A stretch of DNA of 64,000 nucleotides. It comes from Euonymus europaeus. Lineage: Eukaryota; Streptophyta; Magnoliopsida; Celastrales; Celastraceae. The stretch spans positions 11,244,501 to 11,308,500 of the forward strand of contig OY756967.1 in assembly GCA_963580455.1 (NCBI GenBank), written 5' to 3'. The notes below the pieces were generated by a model, which saw nothing but the letters and a program-made list of their open reading frames with translations, ran no database searches and had not been told where the DNA came from. Shown here one piece after another: positions 27,660 to 41,416 of this stretch (the first letter of the stretch is position 1; each line of letters begins with the position of its first letter). Position numbers and translations under genes: made by a program.

Positions 27660-28619
27660 ATGGACAAAACCGTTAAAAGCTCCTCCATAGCGAGAGTTGA
27701 GCAACTTCGGACAATCAAAGTTGCTCGGTGTACAATTTATATTGTTCTACTAAGTCAAATTTTACGAGTATAAGCTTCCAAGATTATTTCGATGCCAAAA
27801 CATTAACTTTCGATGACAAATGGACAAAACCGTTAAAAGCAGCTCCATAGAAAGAGTTGAGCATCTTCGGACAATCAAAGTTGCTCGGTGTACACTTTTT
27901 ATTGTTCTTCTATGTTAAATTTTACGAAAATGAGCTTCCGGGGTTATTTCGATGCCAAAACACCAACTTTCTATGACAAATGGACAAAACCGTTAAAAGC
28001 TCCTCCATAGCGAGAGTTGAGCAACTTCGGACAATCAAAGTTGCTCGGTGTACAATTTATATTGTTCTACTAAGTCAAATTTTACGAGTATAAGCTTCCA
28101 AGATTATTTCGATGCCAAAACATTAACTTTCGATGACAAATGGACAAAACCGTTAAAAGCAGCTCCATAGAAAGAGTTGAGCATCTTCGGACAATCAAAG
28201 TTGCTCGGTGTACACTTTTTATTGTTCTTCTATGTTAAATTTTACGAAAATGAGCTTCCGGGGTTATTTCGATGCCAAAACACCAACTTTCTATGACAAA
28301 TGGACAAAACCGTTAAAAGCTCCTCCATAGCGAGAGTTGAGCAACTTCGGACAATCAAAGTTGCTCGGTGTACAATTTATATTGTTCTACTAAGTCAAAT
28401 TTTACGAGTATAAGCTTCCAAGATTATTTCGATGCCAAAACATTAACTTTCGATGACAAATGGACAAAACCGTTAAAAGCAGCTCCATAGAAAGAGTTGA
28501 GCATCTTCGGACAATCAAAGTTGCTCGGTGTACACTTTTTATTGTTCTTCTATGTTAAATTTTACGAAAATGAGCTTCCGGGGTTATTTCGATGCCAAAA
28601 CACCAACTTTCTATGACAA
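27660..28619 (+). repeat. Dimer amplified three times (3 x 320 bp)
   Basis: Units start at 27660, 27980 and 28300. Each is a T1 CATAGCG monomer followed by a T2 GCAGCTCC/GGGGTT monomer. All three carry the private change TTTCGATGACAAA (27811, 28131, 28451) where the array elsewhere has TTTCTATGACAAA. I see no difference between the three units. Confidence 0.93.
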
Positions 28620-31600
28620 ATGGACAAAACCGTTAAAAGCTCCTCCATAGAGAGAGTTGAGCAACTTCGGACTATGGAAGTTGCTCGGTGTACACTTTTT
28701 ATTATTCTTCTATGTTAAATTTTATGAAAATGAGCTTCCAGGATTATTTCGATGCCAAAACACCAACTTTCTATGACAAATGGACAAAACCGTTAAAAGC
28801 ACCTCCATAGAGAGAGTTTAGCAACTTCGGACAATCAAAGTTGTTCGGTGTACAATTTATATTGTTCTACTAAGTCAAATTTTACGAGTATAAGCTTCCA
28901 GGAGTATTTCGATGCCAAAACATTAACTTTCTATGACAAATGGACAAAACTGTTAAAAGCAGCTCCATAGAAAGAGTTGAGCAACTTCGGACTATCGAAG
29001 TTGCTCGGTGTACACTTTTTATTATTCTTCTATGTTAAATTTTATGAAAATGAGCTTCCAGAATTATTTCGATGCCAAAACACCAACTTTCTATGACAAA
29101 TGGACAAAACCGTTAAAAGCTCCTCCATAGAGAGAGTTGAGCAACTTCAGACTATCAAAGTTGCTCGGTGTACACTTTTTATTGTTCTTTTATGTTAAAT
29201 TTTACGAAAATGAGCTTCCAGGATTATTTCGATGCCAAACCACCAACTTTCTTTGACAAATGGAAAAAACCGTTAAAAGCTCCTCCATAGAGAGAGTTGA
29301 GCAACTTCGGACTATCGAAGTTGCTCGGTGTACACTTTTTATTATTATTCTATGTTAAATTTTACGAAAATGAGCTTCCAGGATTATTCGATGCCAAAAC
29401 ACCAACTTTCTATGACAAATAGACAAAACCGTTAAAAACACCCCCATAGAGAGAGTTGAGCAACTTCGGACAATCAATGTTGTTCGGTGTACACTTTTTA
29501 TTGTTCTTTTATGTTAAATTTTACGAAAATGAGCTTGCACGATTATTTCGATGCCAAAACACCAACTTTCTATGACAAATTGACAAAACCGTTAAAAGCT
29601 CTTCCATAGAGAGAGTTTAGCAACTTCGGACTATCAAAGTTTCTCGGTGTACACTTTATATTGTTCTACTAAGTCAAATTTTACGAGTATAAGCTTCCAA
29701 GATTATTTCGATGCCAAAACATTAACTTTCTATGACAAATGGACAAAATTGTTAAAAGCACCTTCATAGAAAGAGTTGAGCATCTTCGGACAATCAAAGT
29801 TGCTCGGTGTACACTTTTTATTGTTCCTTTATGTTAAATTTTACGAAAATGAGCTTCCAGGATTATTTCGATGCCAAAACACCAACTTTCTATGACAAAT
29901 GGACAAAACCGTTAAAAGCACCTCCATAGCGAGAGTTGAGCAACTTCGGACAATCAAAGTTGTTCGGTGTACAATTTATATTGTTCTACTAAGTCAAATT
30001 TTACGAGTATAAGCTTCCAAGATTATTTCAATGCCAAAACATTAACTTTCTATGACAAATGGACAAAACTGTTAAAAGCAGCTCCATAGAAAGAGTTGAG
30101 CATCTTCGGACAATCAAAGTTGCTCGGTGTACACTTTTTATTGTTATTTTATGTTAAATTTTACGAAAATGAGCTTCCAGGATTATTTCGATGCCAAACC
30201 ACCAACTTTCTATGACAAATGGAAAAAACCGTTAAAAGCTCCTCCATAGAGAGAGTTGAGCAACTTCGGACTATCGAAGTTGCTCGGTGTACACTTTTTA
30301 TTATTCTTCTATGTTAAATTTTACGAAAATGAGCTTCCAGGATTATTCGATTCCAAAACACCAACTTTCTATGACAAATAGACAAAACCGTTAAAAACAC
30401 CCCCATAGAGAGAGTTGAGCAACTTCGGACAATCAATGTTGTTCGGTGTACACTTTTTATTGTTCTTTTATGTTAAATTTTACGAAAATGAGCTTGCACG
30501 ATTATTTCGATGCCAAAACACCAACTTTCTATGACAAATTGACAAAACCGTTAAAAGCTCTTCCATAGAGAGAGTTTAGCAACTTCGGACTATCAAAGTT
30601 GCTCGGTGTACACTTTATATTGTTCTACTAAGTCAAATTTTACGAGTATAAGCTTCCAAGATTATTTCGATGCCAAAACATTAACTTTCTATGACAAATG
30701 GACAAAATTGTTAAAAGCACCTTCATAGAAAGAGTTGAGCATCTTCGGACAAACAAAGTTGCTCGGTGTACACTTTTTATTGTTCCTTTATGTTAAATTT
30801 TACGAAAATGAGCTTCCAGGATTATTTCGATGCCAAAACACCAACTTTCTATGACAAATGGACAAAACCGTTAAAAGCTCCTCCATAGCGAGAGTTGAGC
30901 AACTTCGGACAATCAAAGTTGCTCGGTGTACAATTTATATTGTTCTACTAAGTCAAATTTTACGAGTCTAAGCTTTCAAGATTATTTCGATGCCAAAACA
31001 TTAACTTTCTATGACAAATGGACAAAACCGTTAAAATCTCCTCCATAGAAAGAGTTGGGCATCTTCGGACAATCAAAGTTGCTCGGGGTACACTTTTTAT
31101 TGTTCTTCTATGTTAAATTTTACGAAAATGAGCTTCCGGGGTTATTTCGATGCCAAAACACCAACTTTCTATGACAAATGGACAAAACCGTTAAAAGCTC
31201 CTCCATAGAGAGAGTTGAGCAACTTCAGACTATCAAAGTTGCTCGGTGTACACTTTTTATTGTTCTTCTATGTTAAATTTTACGAAGATGAGCTTCCGGG
31301 GTTATTTCGATGCCAAAACACCAACTTTCTATGACAAATGGACAAAACCGTTAAAAGCTCCTCCATAGAGAGAGTTGAGCAACTTCGGACTATCGAAGTT
31401 GCTCGGTGTACACTTTTTATTATTCTTCTATGTTAAATTTTATGAAAATGAGCTTCCAGGATTATTTCGATTCCAAAACACCAACTTTCTATGACAAATG
31501 GAAAAAACCGTTAAAAGCACCTCCATAGCGAGAGTTGAGCAACTTCGGACAATCAAAATTGCTCGGTGTACAATTTATATTGTTCTACTAAGTCAAATTT

Positions 31601-32457
31601 TACGAGTATAAGCTTCCAAGATTATTTCGATGCCAAAACATTAACTTTCTATGACAAATGGACAAAACCGTTAAAAGCAGCTCCATAGAAAGAGTTGAGC
31701 ATCTTCGGACTATCAAAGTTGCTCGGTGTACACTTTTTATTGTTCTTCTATGTTAAATTTTACGAAAATGAGCTTCCGGGGTTATTTCGATGCCAAAACA
31801 CCAACTTTCTATGACAAATGGACAAAACCGTTAAACGCTCCTCTATAGAGAGAGTTGAGCAACTTCGGACTATCGAAGTTGCTCGGTGTACACTTTTTAT
31901 TGTTCTTTTATGTTAAATTTTACGAAAATGAGCTTGCACGATTATTTCGATGCCAAAACACCAACTTTCTATGACAAATGGACAAAACCGTTAAAAGCTC
32001 TTCCATAGAGAGAGTTTAGCAACTTCGGACAATCAAAGTTGCTCGGTGTACACTTTATATTGTTCTACTAAGTCAAATTTTACGAGTATAAGCTTCCAAG
32101 ATTATTTCGATGCCAAAACATTAACTTTCTATGACAAATGGACAAAATTGTTAAAAGCACCTCCATAGAAAGAGTTGAGCATCTTCGGACAATCAAAGTT
32201 GCTCGGTGTACACTTTTTATTGTTCTTTTATGTTAAATTTTACGAAAATGAACTTCCAGGATTATTTCGATGCCAAAACACCAACTTTCTATGACAAATG
32301 GACAAAACCGTTAAAAGCTCCTCCATAGAGAGAGTTGGATAACTTCGGACTATCGAAGTTGCTCGGTGTTCACTTTTTATTGTTCTTCTATGTTAAATTT
32401 TAAGAAAATGAGCTTCCAGGATTATTTCGATGCCAAAACACCAACTTTCTATGACAA
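28620..32457 (+). repeat. Distant copy of 15348-19184 (24 monomers)
   Basis: Shared private variants run in the same order at an offset of 13272-13273 bp: CCAGAATT at 29058, TTATTATTATTC near 29341, AAGTTTCTCGG near 29637, TGTTATTTTATG near 30143, GACAAACAAAG near 30749, CGGGGTACAC near 31084 and TTAAACGCTCC near 31831. The offset changes by one base because the loss near 17284 is absent here. The last six monomers (31498-32457) are also the first unit of a local hexamer duplication. Confidence 0.85.
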
Positions 32458-33417
32458 ATGGACAAAACCGTTAAAAGCTCCTCCATAGCGAGAGTTGAGC
32501 AACTTCGGACAATCAAAGTTGCTCGGTGTACAATTTATATTGTTCTACTAAGTCAAATTTTACGAGTATAAGCTTCCAAGATTATTTCGATGCCAAAACA
32601 TTAACTTTCTATGACAAATGGACAAAACCGTTAAAAGCAGCTCCATAGAAAGAGTTGAGCATCTTCGGACTATCAAAGTTGCTCGGTGTACAATTTTTAT
32701 TGTTCTTCTATGTTAAATTTTACGAAAATGAGCTTCCGGGGTTATTTCGATGCCAAAACACCAACTTTCTATGACAAATGGACAAAACCGTTAAAAGCTC
32801 CTCCATAGAGAGAGTTGAGCAACTTCGGACTATCGAAGTTGCTCGGTGTACACTTTTTATTGTTCTTTTATGTTAAATTTTACGAAAATGAGCTTGCACG
32901 ATTATTTCGATGCCAAAACACCAACTTTCTATGACAAATGGACAAAACCGTTAAAAGCTCTTCCATAGAGAGAGTTTAGCAACTTCGGACTATCAAAGTT
33001 GCTCGGTGTACACTTTATATTGTTCTACTAAGTCAAATTTTACGAGTATAAGCTTCCAAGATTATTTCGATGCCAAAACATTAACTTTCTATGACAAATG
33101 GACAAAATTGTTAAAAGCACCTCCATAGAAAGAGTTGAGCATCTTCGGACAATCAAAGTTGCTCGGTGTACACTTTTTATTGTTCTTTTATGTTAAATTT
33201 TACGAAAATGAACTTCCAGGATTATTTCGATGCCAAAACACCAACTTTCTATGACAAATGGACAAAACCGTTAAAAGCTCCTCCATAGAGAGAGTTGACC
33301 AAATTCGGACTATCGAAGTTGCTCGGTGTACACTTTTTATTGTTCTTCTATGTTAAATTTTACGAAAATGAGCTTCCAGGATTATTTCGATGCCAAAACA
33401 CCAACTTTCTATGACAA
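31498..33417 (+). repeat. Hexamer duplicated (2 x 960 bp)
   Basis: Units 31498-32457 and 32458-33417 have the order T1, GCAGC-T2, dyad T2 with GCTTGCACG tail, T1, ATTGTT-T2, dyad T2. The copies differ at only a few sites (AAAAAACCG against ACAAAACCG at the start, TTAAACGCTCC against TTAAAAGCTCC, GGATAAC against GACCAAA). Because unit 1 is also part of the distant copy of the C1 region, the duplication came after that copying event. Confidence 0.85.
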
Positions 33418-34217
33418 ATGGACAAAACCGTTAAAAGCTCCTCCATAGCGAGAGTTGAGCAACTTCGGACAATCAAAGTTGCTCGGTGTACAATTTATAT
33501 TGTTCTACTAAGTCAAATTTTACGAGTATAAGCTTTCAAGATTATTTCGATGCCAAAACATTAACTTTCTATGACAAATGGACAAAACCGTTAAAATCTC
33601 CTCCATAGAAAGAGTTGAGCATCTTCGGACAATCAAAGTTGCTCGGTGTACACTTTTTATTGTTCTTCTATGTTAAATTTTACGAAAATGAGCTTCCGGG
33701 GTTATTTCGATGCCAAAACACCAACTTTCTATGACAAATGGACAAAACCGTTAAAAGCTCCTCCATAGAGAGAGTTGAGCAACTTCGGACTATCGAAATT
33801 GCTCGGTGTACACTTTTTATTATTCTTTTACGTTAAATTTTATGAAAATGAGCTTCCAGGATTATTTCGATGCCAAAACACCAACTTTCTATGACAAATG
33901 GACAAAACCGTTAAAAACACCTCCATAGCGAGAGTTGAGCAACTTCGGACAATCAAAGTTGCTCGGTGTACAATTTATATTGTTCTACTAAGTCAAATTT
34001 TACGAGTATAAGTTTCCATGATTATTTCGATGCCGAAACATTAACTTTCTATGACAAATGGACAAAACTGTTAAAAGCAGCTCCATAGAAAGAGTTGAGC
34101 ATCTTCGGACAATCAAAGTTGCTCGGTGTACACTTTTTATTGTTCTTTTATGTTAAATTTTACGAAAATGAGCTTCCAGGATTATTTCGATGCCAAAACA
34201 CCAACTTTCTATGACAA
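33418..34217 (+). repeat. Five-monomer tract related to 40297-41096
   Basis: The order is T1, AAAATCTCC, dyad-like T2 with GAAATTGCTC, T1 with AAACACC, and CTGTT-GCAGC. Together with the preceding GTTGACCAAATTC monomer (33258) and the next AAAAAACCG monomer, it matches 40137-41256 at an offset of 6879 bp. The T1 monomer at 33898 carries AGTTTCCATG and CCGAAACATT. Confidence 0.75.
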
Positions 34218-35816
34218 ATGGAAAAAACCGTTAGAAGCTCCTCCATAGAGAGAGTTGAGCAACTTCGGACTATCGAAGTTGCTCGGTGTACACTTTTTAT
34301 TATTCTTCTATGTTAAATTTTACGAAAATGAGCTTCCGGGATTATTCGATGCCAAAACACCAACTTTCTATGACAAATAGACAAAACCGTTAAAAACAGC
34401 CCCAGAGAGAGAGTTGAGCAACTTCGGACAATCAAAGTTGTTCGGTGTACACTTTTTATTGTTCTTTTATGTTAAATTTTACGAAAATGAGCTTGCACGA
34501 TTATTTCGATGCCAAAACACCAACTTTCTATGACAAATTGACAAAACCGTTAAAAGCTCTACCATAGAGAGAGTTTAGCAACTTCGGACTATCAAAGTTG
34601 CTCGGTGTACACTTTATATTGTTCTACTAAGTCAAATTTTACGAGTATAAGCTTCCAAGATTATTTCGATGCCAAAACATTAACTTTCTATGACAAATGG
34701 ACAAAATTGTTAAAAGCACCTTCATAGAAAGAGTTGAGCATCTTCGGACAATCAAAGTTGCTCGGTGTACACTTTTTATTGTTCCTTTATGTTAAATTTT
34801 ACGAAAATGAGCTTCCAGGATTATTTCGATGCCAAAACACCAACTTTCTATGACAAATGGACAAAACCGTTAAAAGCACCTCCATAGCGAGAGTTGAGCA
34901 ACTTCGGACAATCAAAGTTGTTCGGTGTACAATTTATATTGTTCTACTAAGTCAAATTTTACGAGTATAAGCTTCCAAGATTATTTCAATGCCAAAACAT
35001 TAACTTTCTATGACAAATGGACAAAACTGTTAAAAGCAGCTCCATAGAAAGAGTTGAGCATCTTCGGACAATCAAAGTTGCTCGGTGTACACTTTTTATT
35101 GTTCTTTTATGTTAAATTTTACGAAAATGAGCTTCCAGGATTATTTCGATGCCAAACCACCAACTTTCTATGACAAATGGAAAAAACCGTTAAAAGCCCC
35201 TCCATAGAGAGAGTTGAGCAACTTCAGACTATCAAAGTTGCTCGGTGTACACTTTTTATTGTTCTTTTATGTTAAATTTTACGAAAATGAGCTTCCGGGG
35301 TTATTTCGATGCCAAAACACCAACTTTCTATGACAAATTGACAAAACCGTTAGAAGCTCCTCCATAGAAAGAGTTGAGCAACTTCGGACTATCGAAGTTG
35401 CTCGGTGTACACTTTTTATTATTCTTCTATGTTAAATTTTACGAAAATGAGCTTCCAGGATTATTTCGATGCCAAAACACCAACTTTCTATGACAAATAG
35501 ACAAAACCGTTAAAAACACCTCCACAGAGAGAGTTGAGCAACTTCGGACAATCAATGTTGTTCGGTGTACACTTTTTATTGTTCTTTTGTGTTAAATTTT
35601 ACGAAAATGAGCTTGCACGATTATTTCGATGCCAAAACACCAACTTTCTATGACAAATTGACAAAACCGTTAAAAGCTCTTCCATAGAGAGAGTTTAGCA
35701 ACTTCGGACTATCAAAGTTGCTCGGTGTACACTTTATATTGTTCTACTAAGTCAAATTTTACGACTATAAGCTTCCAAGATTATTTCGATGCCAAAACAT
35801 TAACTTTCTATGACAA
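34218..35816 (+). repeat. Copy of 24302-25901 (10 monomers)
   Basis: It starts with ATGGAAAAAACCG/TTAGAAG and follows the C3 unit at an offset of 9916 bp. Shared markers are CGGGATTATTCG (one-T loss near 34345), CCCCAGAGAGAG near 34401, CTCTACC at 34557, TTAGAAGCTCC near 35350, the CACAG/TTTTGTG monomer near 35520-35590 and ACGACTATAAG near 35761. After 35816 the match to C3 stops. Confidence 0.82.
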
Positions 35817-38696
35817 ATGGACAAAATTGTTAAAAGCACCTTCATAGAAAGAGTTGAGCATCTTCGGACAATCAAAGTTGCTCGGTGTACACTTTTTATT
35901 GTTCCTTTATGTTAAATTTTACGAAAATGAGCTTCCAGGATTATTTCGATGCCAAAACACCAACTTTCTATGACAAATGGAAAAAACCGTTAAAAGCTCC
36001 TCCATAGAGAGAGTTGAGCAACTTCGGACTATCGAAGTTGCTCGGTGTACACTTTTTATTATTCTTCTATGTTAAATTTTACGAAAATGAGCTTCCAGGA
36101 TTATTCGATGCCAAAACACCAACTTTCTATGACAAATAGACAAAACCGTTAAAAACACCCCCATAGAGAGAGTTGAGCAACTTCGGACAATCAATGTTGT
36201 TAGGTGTACGCTTTTTATTGTTGTTTTACGTTAAATTTTACGAAAATGAGCTTGCACGATTATTTCGATGCCAAAACACCAACTTTCTATGACAAATTGA
36301 CAAAACCGTTAAAAGCTCTTCCATAGAGAGAGTTTAGCAACTTCGGACTATCAAAGTTGCTCGGTGTACACTTTATATTGTTCTACTAAGTCAAATTTTA
36401 CGACTATAAGCTTCCAAGATTATTTCGATGCCAAAACATTAACTTTCTATGACAAATGGACAAAATTGTTAAAAGCACCTTCATAGAAAGAGTTGAGCAT
36501 CTTCGGACAATCAAAGTTGCTCGGTGTACACTTTTTATTGTTCATTTATGTTAAATTTTACGAAAATGAGCTTCCAGGATTATTTCGATGCCAAAACACC
36601 AACTTTCTATGACAAATGGACAAAACCGTTAAAAGCTCCTCCATAGCGAGAGTTGAGCAACTTCGGACAATCAAAGTTGCTCGGTGTACAATTTATATTG
36701 TTCTACTAAGTCAAATTTTACGAGTCTAAGCTTTCAAGATTATTTCGATGCCAAAACATTAACTTTCTATGACAAATGGACAAAACCGTTAAAATCTCCT
36801 CCATAGAAAGAGTTGAGCATCTTCGGACAATCAAAGTTGCTCGGTGTACACTTTTTATTGTTCTTCTATGTTAAATTTTACGAAAATGAGCTTCCGGGGT
36901 TATTTCGATGCCAAAACACCAACTTTCTATGACAAATGGACAAAACCGTTAAAAGCTCCTCCATAGAGAGAGTTGAGCAACTTCAGACTATCAAAGTTGC
37001 TCGGTGTACACTTTTTATTGTTCTTCTATGTTAAATTTTACGAAAATGAGCTTCCGGGGTTATTTCGATGCCAAAACACCAACTTTCTATGAAAAATGGA
37101 CAAAACCGTTAAAAGCTCCTCCATAGAGAGAGTTGAGCAACTTCAGACTATCAAAGTTGCTCGGTGTACACTTTTTTATTGTTCTTCTATGTTAAATTTT
37201 ACGAAAATGAGCTTCCGGGGTTATTTCGATGCCAAAACACCAACTTTCTATGACAAATGGAAAAAACCGTTAAAAGCACCTCCATAGCGAGAGTTGAGCA
37301 ACTTCGGACAATCAAAGTTGCTCGGTGTACAATTTATATTGTTCTACTAAGTCAAATTTTACGAGTATAAGCTTCCAAGATTATTTCGATGCCAAAACAT
37401 TAACTTTCTATGACAAATGGACAAAACCGTTAAAAGCAGCTCCATAGAAAGAGTTGAGCATCTTCGGACGATCAAAGTTGCTCGGTGTACACTTTTTATG
37501 GTTCTTCTATGTTAAATTTTACGAAAATGAGCTTCCGGGGTTATTTCGATGCCAAAACACCAACTTTCTATGACAAATGGACAAAACCGTTAAAAGCTCC
37601 TCCATAGAGAGAGTTGAGCAACTTCGGACTATCGAAGTTGCTCGGTATACACTTTTTATTGTTCTTTTATGTTAAATTTTATGAAAATTAGCTTGCACGA
37701 TTATTTCGATGCCAAAACACCAACTTTCTATGACAAATGGACAAAACCGTTAAAAGCTCTTCCATAGAGAGAGTTTAGCAACTTCGGACTATCAAAGTTG
37801 CTCGGTGTACACTTTATATTGTTCTACTAAGTCAAATTTTACGAGTATAAGCTTCCAAGATTATTTCGATGCCAAAACATTAACTTTCTATGACAAATGG
37901 ACAAAATTGTAAAAAGCACCTCCATAGAAAGAGTTGAGCATCTTCGGACAATCAAAGTTGCTCGGTGTACACTTTTTATTGTTCTTTTATGTTAAATTTT
38001 ACGAAAATGAACTTCCAGGATTATTTCGATGCCAAAACGCCAACTTTCTATGACAAATGGACAAAACCGTTAAAAGCTCCTCCATAGAGAGAGTTGAGCA
38101 ACTTCGGACTATCGAAGTTGCTCGGTGTACACTTTTTATTGTTTTTCTATGTTAAATTTTAAGAAAATGAGCTTCCAGGATTATTTCGATGCCAAAACAC
38201 CAACTTTCTATGACAAATGGACAAAACCGTTAAAAGCACCTCCATAGCGAGAGTTGAGCAACTTCGGACAATCAAAGTTGCTCGGTGTACAATTTATATT
38301 GTTCTACTAAGTCAAATTTTAGGAGTATAAGCTTTCAAGATTATTTCGATGCCAAAACATTAACTTTCTATGACAAATGGACAAAACCGTTAAAATCTCC
38401 TCCATAGAAAGAGTTGAGCATCTTCGGACAATCAAAGTTGCTCGGTGTACACTTTTTATTGTTCTTCTATGTTAAATTTTACGAAAATGAGCTTCCGGGG
38501 TTATTTCGATGCCAAAACACCAACTTTCTATGACAAATGGACAAAACCGTTAAAAGCTCCTCCATAGAGAGAGTTGAGCAACTTCGGACTATCGAAATTG
38601 CTCGGTGTACACTTTTTATTATTCTTCTACGTTAAATTTTATGAAAATGAGCTTCCAGGATTATTTCGATGCCAAAACACCAACTTTCTATGACAA
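35497..38696 (+). repeat. 20-monomer block E1, copied at 43817-47016
   Basis: It matches 43817-47016 at an exact 8320-bp (52-monomer) offset. Shared private features are GTACGCTTTTTATTG with TTTTACG near 36207, GAAAAATGGAC near 37092, a T insertion near 37173, TCGGACGATC ending 37473, TATGGTTC near 37497 and TGTAAAAAGC near 37909. Its last nine monomers (from 37257) are also close to 41897-43336. It overlaps the end of the previous copy block and the first monomers of the hexamer expansion. Confidence 0.82.
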
Positions 38697-41416
38697 ATGA
38701 ACAAAACCGTTAAAAACACCTCCATAGCGAGAGTTGAGCAACTTCGGACAATCAAAGTTGCTCGGTGTACAATTTATATTGTTCTACTAAGTCAAATTTT
38801 ACGAGTATAAGCTTTCAAGATTATTTCGATGCCAAAACATTAACTTTCTATGACAAATGGACAAAACTGTTAAAAGCAGCTCCATAGAAAGAGTTGAGCA
38901 TCTTCGGACAATCAAAGTTGCTCGGTGTACACTTTTTATTGTTCTTTTATGTTAAATTTTACGAAAATGAGCTTCCAGGATTATTTCGATGCCAAAACAC
39001 CAACTTTCTATGACAAATGGAAAAAACCGTTAGAAGCTCCTCCATAGAGAGAGTTGAGCAACTTCGGACTATCGAAGTTGCTCGGTGTACACTTTTTATT
39101 ATTCTTCTATGTTAAATTTTACGAAAATGAGCTTCCAGGATTATTTCGATGCCAAAACACCAACTTTCTATGACAAATGGACAAAACCGTTAAAAACACC
39201 TCCATAGCGAGAGTTGAGCAACTTCGGACAATCAAAGTTGCTCGGTGTACAATTTATATTGTTCTACTAAGTCAAATTTTAGGAGTATAAGCTTTCAAGA
39301 TTATTTCGATGCCAAAACATTAACTTTCTATGACAAATGGACAAAACCGTTAAAATCTCCTCCATAGAAAGAGTTGAGCATCTTCGGACAATCAAAGTTG
39401 CTCGGTGTACACTTTTTATTGTTCTTCTATGTTAAATTTTACGAAAATGAGCTTCCGGGGTTATTTCGATGCCAAAACACCAACTTTCTATGACAAATGG
39501 ACAAAACCGTTAAAAGCTCCTCCATAGAGAGAGTTGAGCAACTTCGGACTATCGAAATTGCTCGGTGTACACTTTTTATTATTCTTCTACGTTAAATTTT
39601 ATGAAAATGAGCTTCCAGGATTATTTCGATGCCAAAACACCAACTTTCTATGACAAATGAACAAAACCGTTAAAAACACCTCCATAGCGAGAGTTGAGCA
39701 ACTTCGGACAATCAAAGTTGCTCGGTGTACAATTTATATTGTTCTACTAAGTCAAATTTTACGAGTATAAGCTTTCAAGATTATTTCGATGCCAAAACAT
39801 TAACTTTCTATGACAAATGGACAAAACTGTTAAAAGCAGCTCCATAGAAAGAGTTGAGCATCTTCGGACAATCAAAGTTGCTCGGTGTACACTTTTTATT
39901 GTTCTTTTATGTTAAATTTTACGAAAATGAGCTTCCAGGATTATTTCGATGCCAAAACACCAACTTTCTATGACAAATGGAAAAAACCGTTAGAAGCTCC
40001 TCCATAGAGAGAGTTGAGCAACTTCGGACTATCGAAGTTGCTCGGTGTACACTTTTTATTATTCTTCTATGTTAAATTTTACGAAAATGAGCTTCCAGGA
40101 TTATTTCGATGCCAAAACACCAACTTTCTATGACAAATGGACAAAACCGTTAAAAGCTCCTCCATAGAGAGAGTTGACCAAATTCGGACTATCGAAGTTG
40201 CTCGGTGTACACTTTTTATTGTTCTTCTATGTTAAATTTTACGAAAATGAGCTTCCAGGATTATTTCGATGCCAAAACACCAACTTTCTATGACAAATGG
40301 ACAAAACCGTTAAAAGCTCCTCCATAGCGAGAGTTGAGCAACTTCGGACAATCAAAGTTGCTCGGTGTACAATTTATATTGTTCTACTAAGTCAAATTTT
40401 ACGAGTATAAGCTTTCAAGATTATTTCGATGCCAAAACATTAACTTTCTATGACAAATGGACAAAACCGTTAAAATCTCCTCCATAGAAAGAGTTGAGCA
40501 TCTTCGGACAATCAAAGTTGCTCGGTGTACACTTTTTATTGTTCTTCTATGTTAAATTTTACGAAAATGAGCTTCCGGGGTTATTTCGATGCCAAAACAC
40601 CAACTTTCTATGACAAATGGACAAAATCGTTAAAAGCTCCTCCATAGAGAGAGTTGAGCAACTTCGGACTATCGAAATTGCTCGGTGTACACTTTTTATT
40701 ATTCTTCTACGTTAAATTTTATGAAAATGAGCTTCCAGGATTATTTCGATGCCAAAACACCAACTTTCTATGACAAATGGACAAAACCGTTAAAAACACC
40801 TCCATAGCGAGAGTTGAGCAACTTCGGACAATCAAAGTTGCTCGGTGTACAATTTATATTGTTCTACTAAGTCAAATTTTACGAGTATAAGCTTTCAAGA
40901 TTATTTCGATGCCAAAACATTAACTTTCTATGACAAATGGACAAAACTGTTAAAAGCAGCTCCATAGAAAGAGTTGAGCATCTTCGGACAATCAAAGTTG
41001 CTCGGTGTACACTTTTTATTGTTCTTTTATGTTAAATTTTACGAAAATGAGCTTCCAGGATTATTTCGATGCCAAAACACCAACTTTCTATGACAAATGG
41101 AAAAAACCGTTAGAAGCTCCTCCATAGAGAGAGTTGAGCAACTTCGGACTATCGAAGTTGCTCGGTGTACACTTTTTATTATTCTTCTATGTTAAATTTT
41201 ACGAAAATGAGCTTCCAGGATTATTTCGATGCCAAAACACCAACTTTCTATGACAAATGGACAAAACCGTTAAAAGCTCCTCCATAGAGAGAGTTGACCA
41301 AATTCGGACTATCGAAGTTGCTCGGTGTACACTTTTTATTGTTCTTCTATGTTAAATTTTACGAAAATGAGCTTCCAGGATTATTTCGATGCCAAAACAC
41401 CAACTTTCTATGACAA
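38217..41416 (+). repeat. Hexamer/heptamer expansion (960 + 960 + 1120 + 160 bp)
   Basis: The order T1, AAAATCTCC, GAAATTGCTC type, T1, CTGTT-GCAGC, AAAAAACCG is repeated at 38217-39176, 39177-40136 and 40297-41256. GAAATTG lies at about 38594, 39554 and 40674, that is 960 and 1120 bp apart. The third unit is preceded by an extra monomer with GTTGACCAAATTC (40137), and the same extra monomer recurs at 41257. The change TTTTAGGAGTATAAG is found at 38321 and 39281 but not in the third unit. Confidence 0.87.

Noticed and set aside
37096..37287. 63-codon frames at 37096, 48136, 51976 and 55816
   Set aside because: They are created by one extra T near 37173, 48212, 52052 and 55892, which shifts the frame within the monomer. 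They are copies of one satellite variant, with no coding signal.
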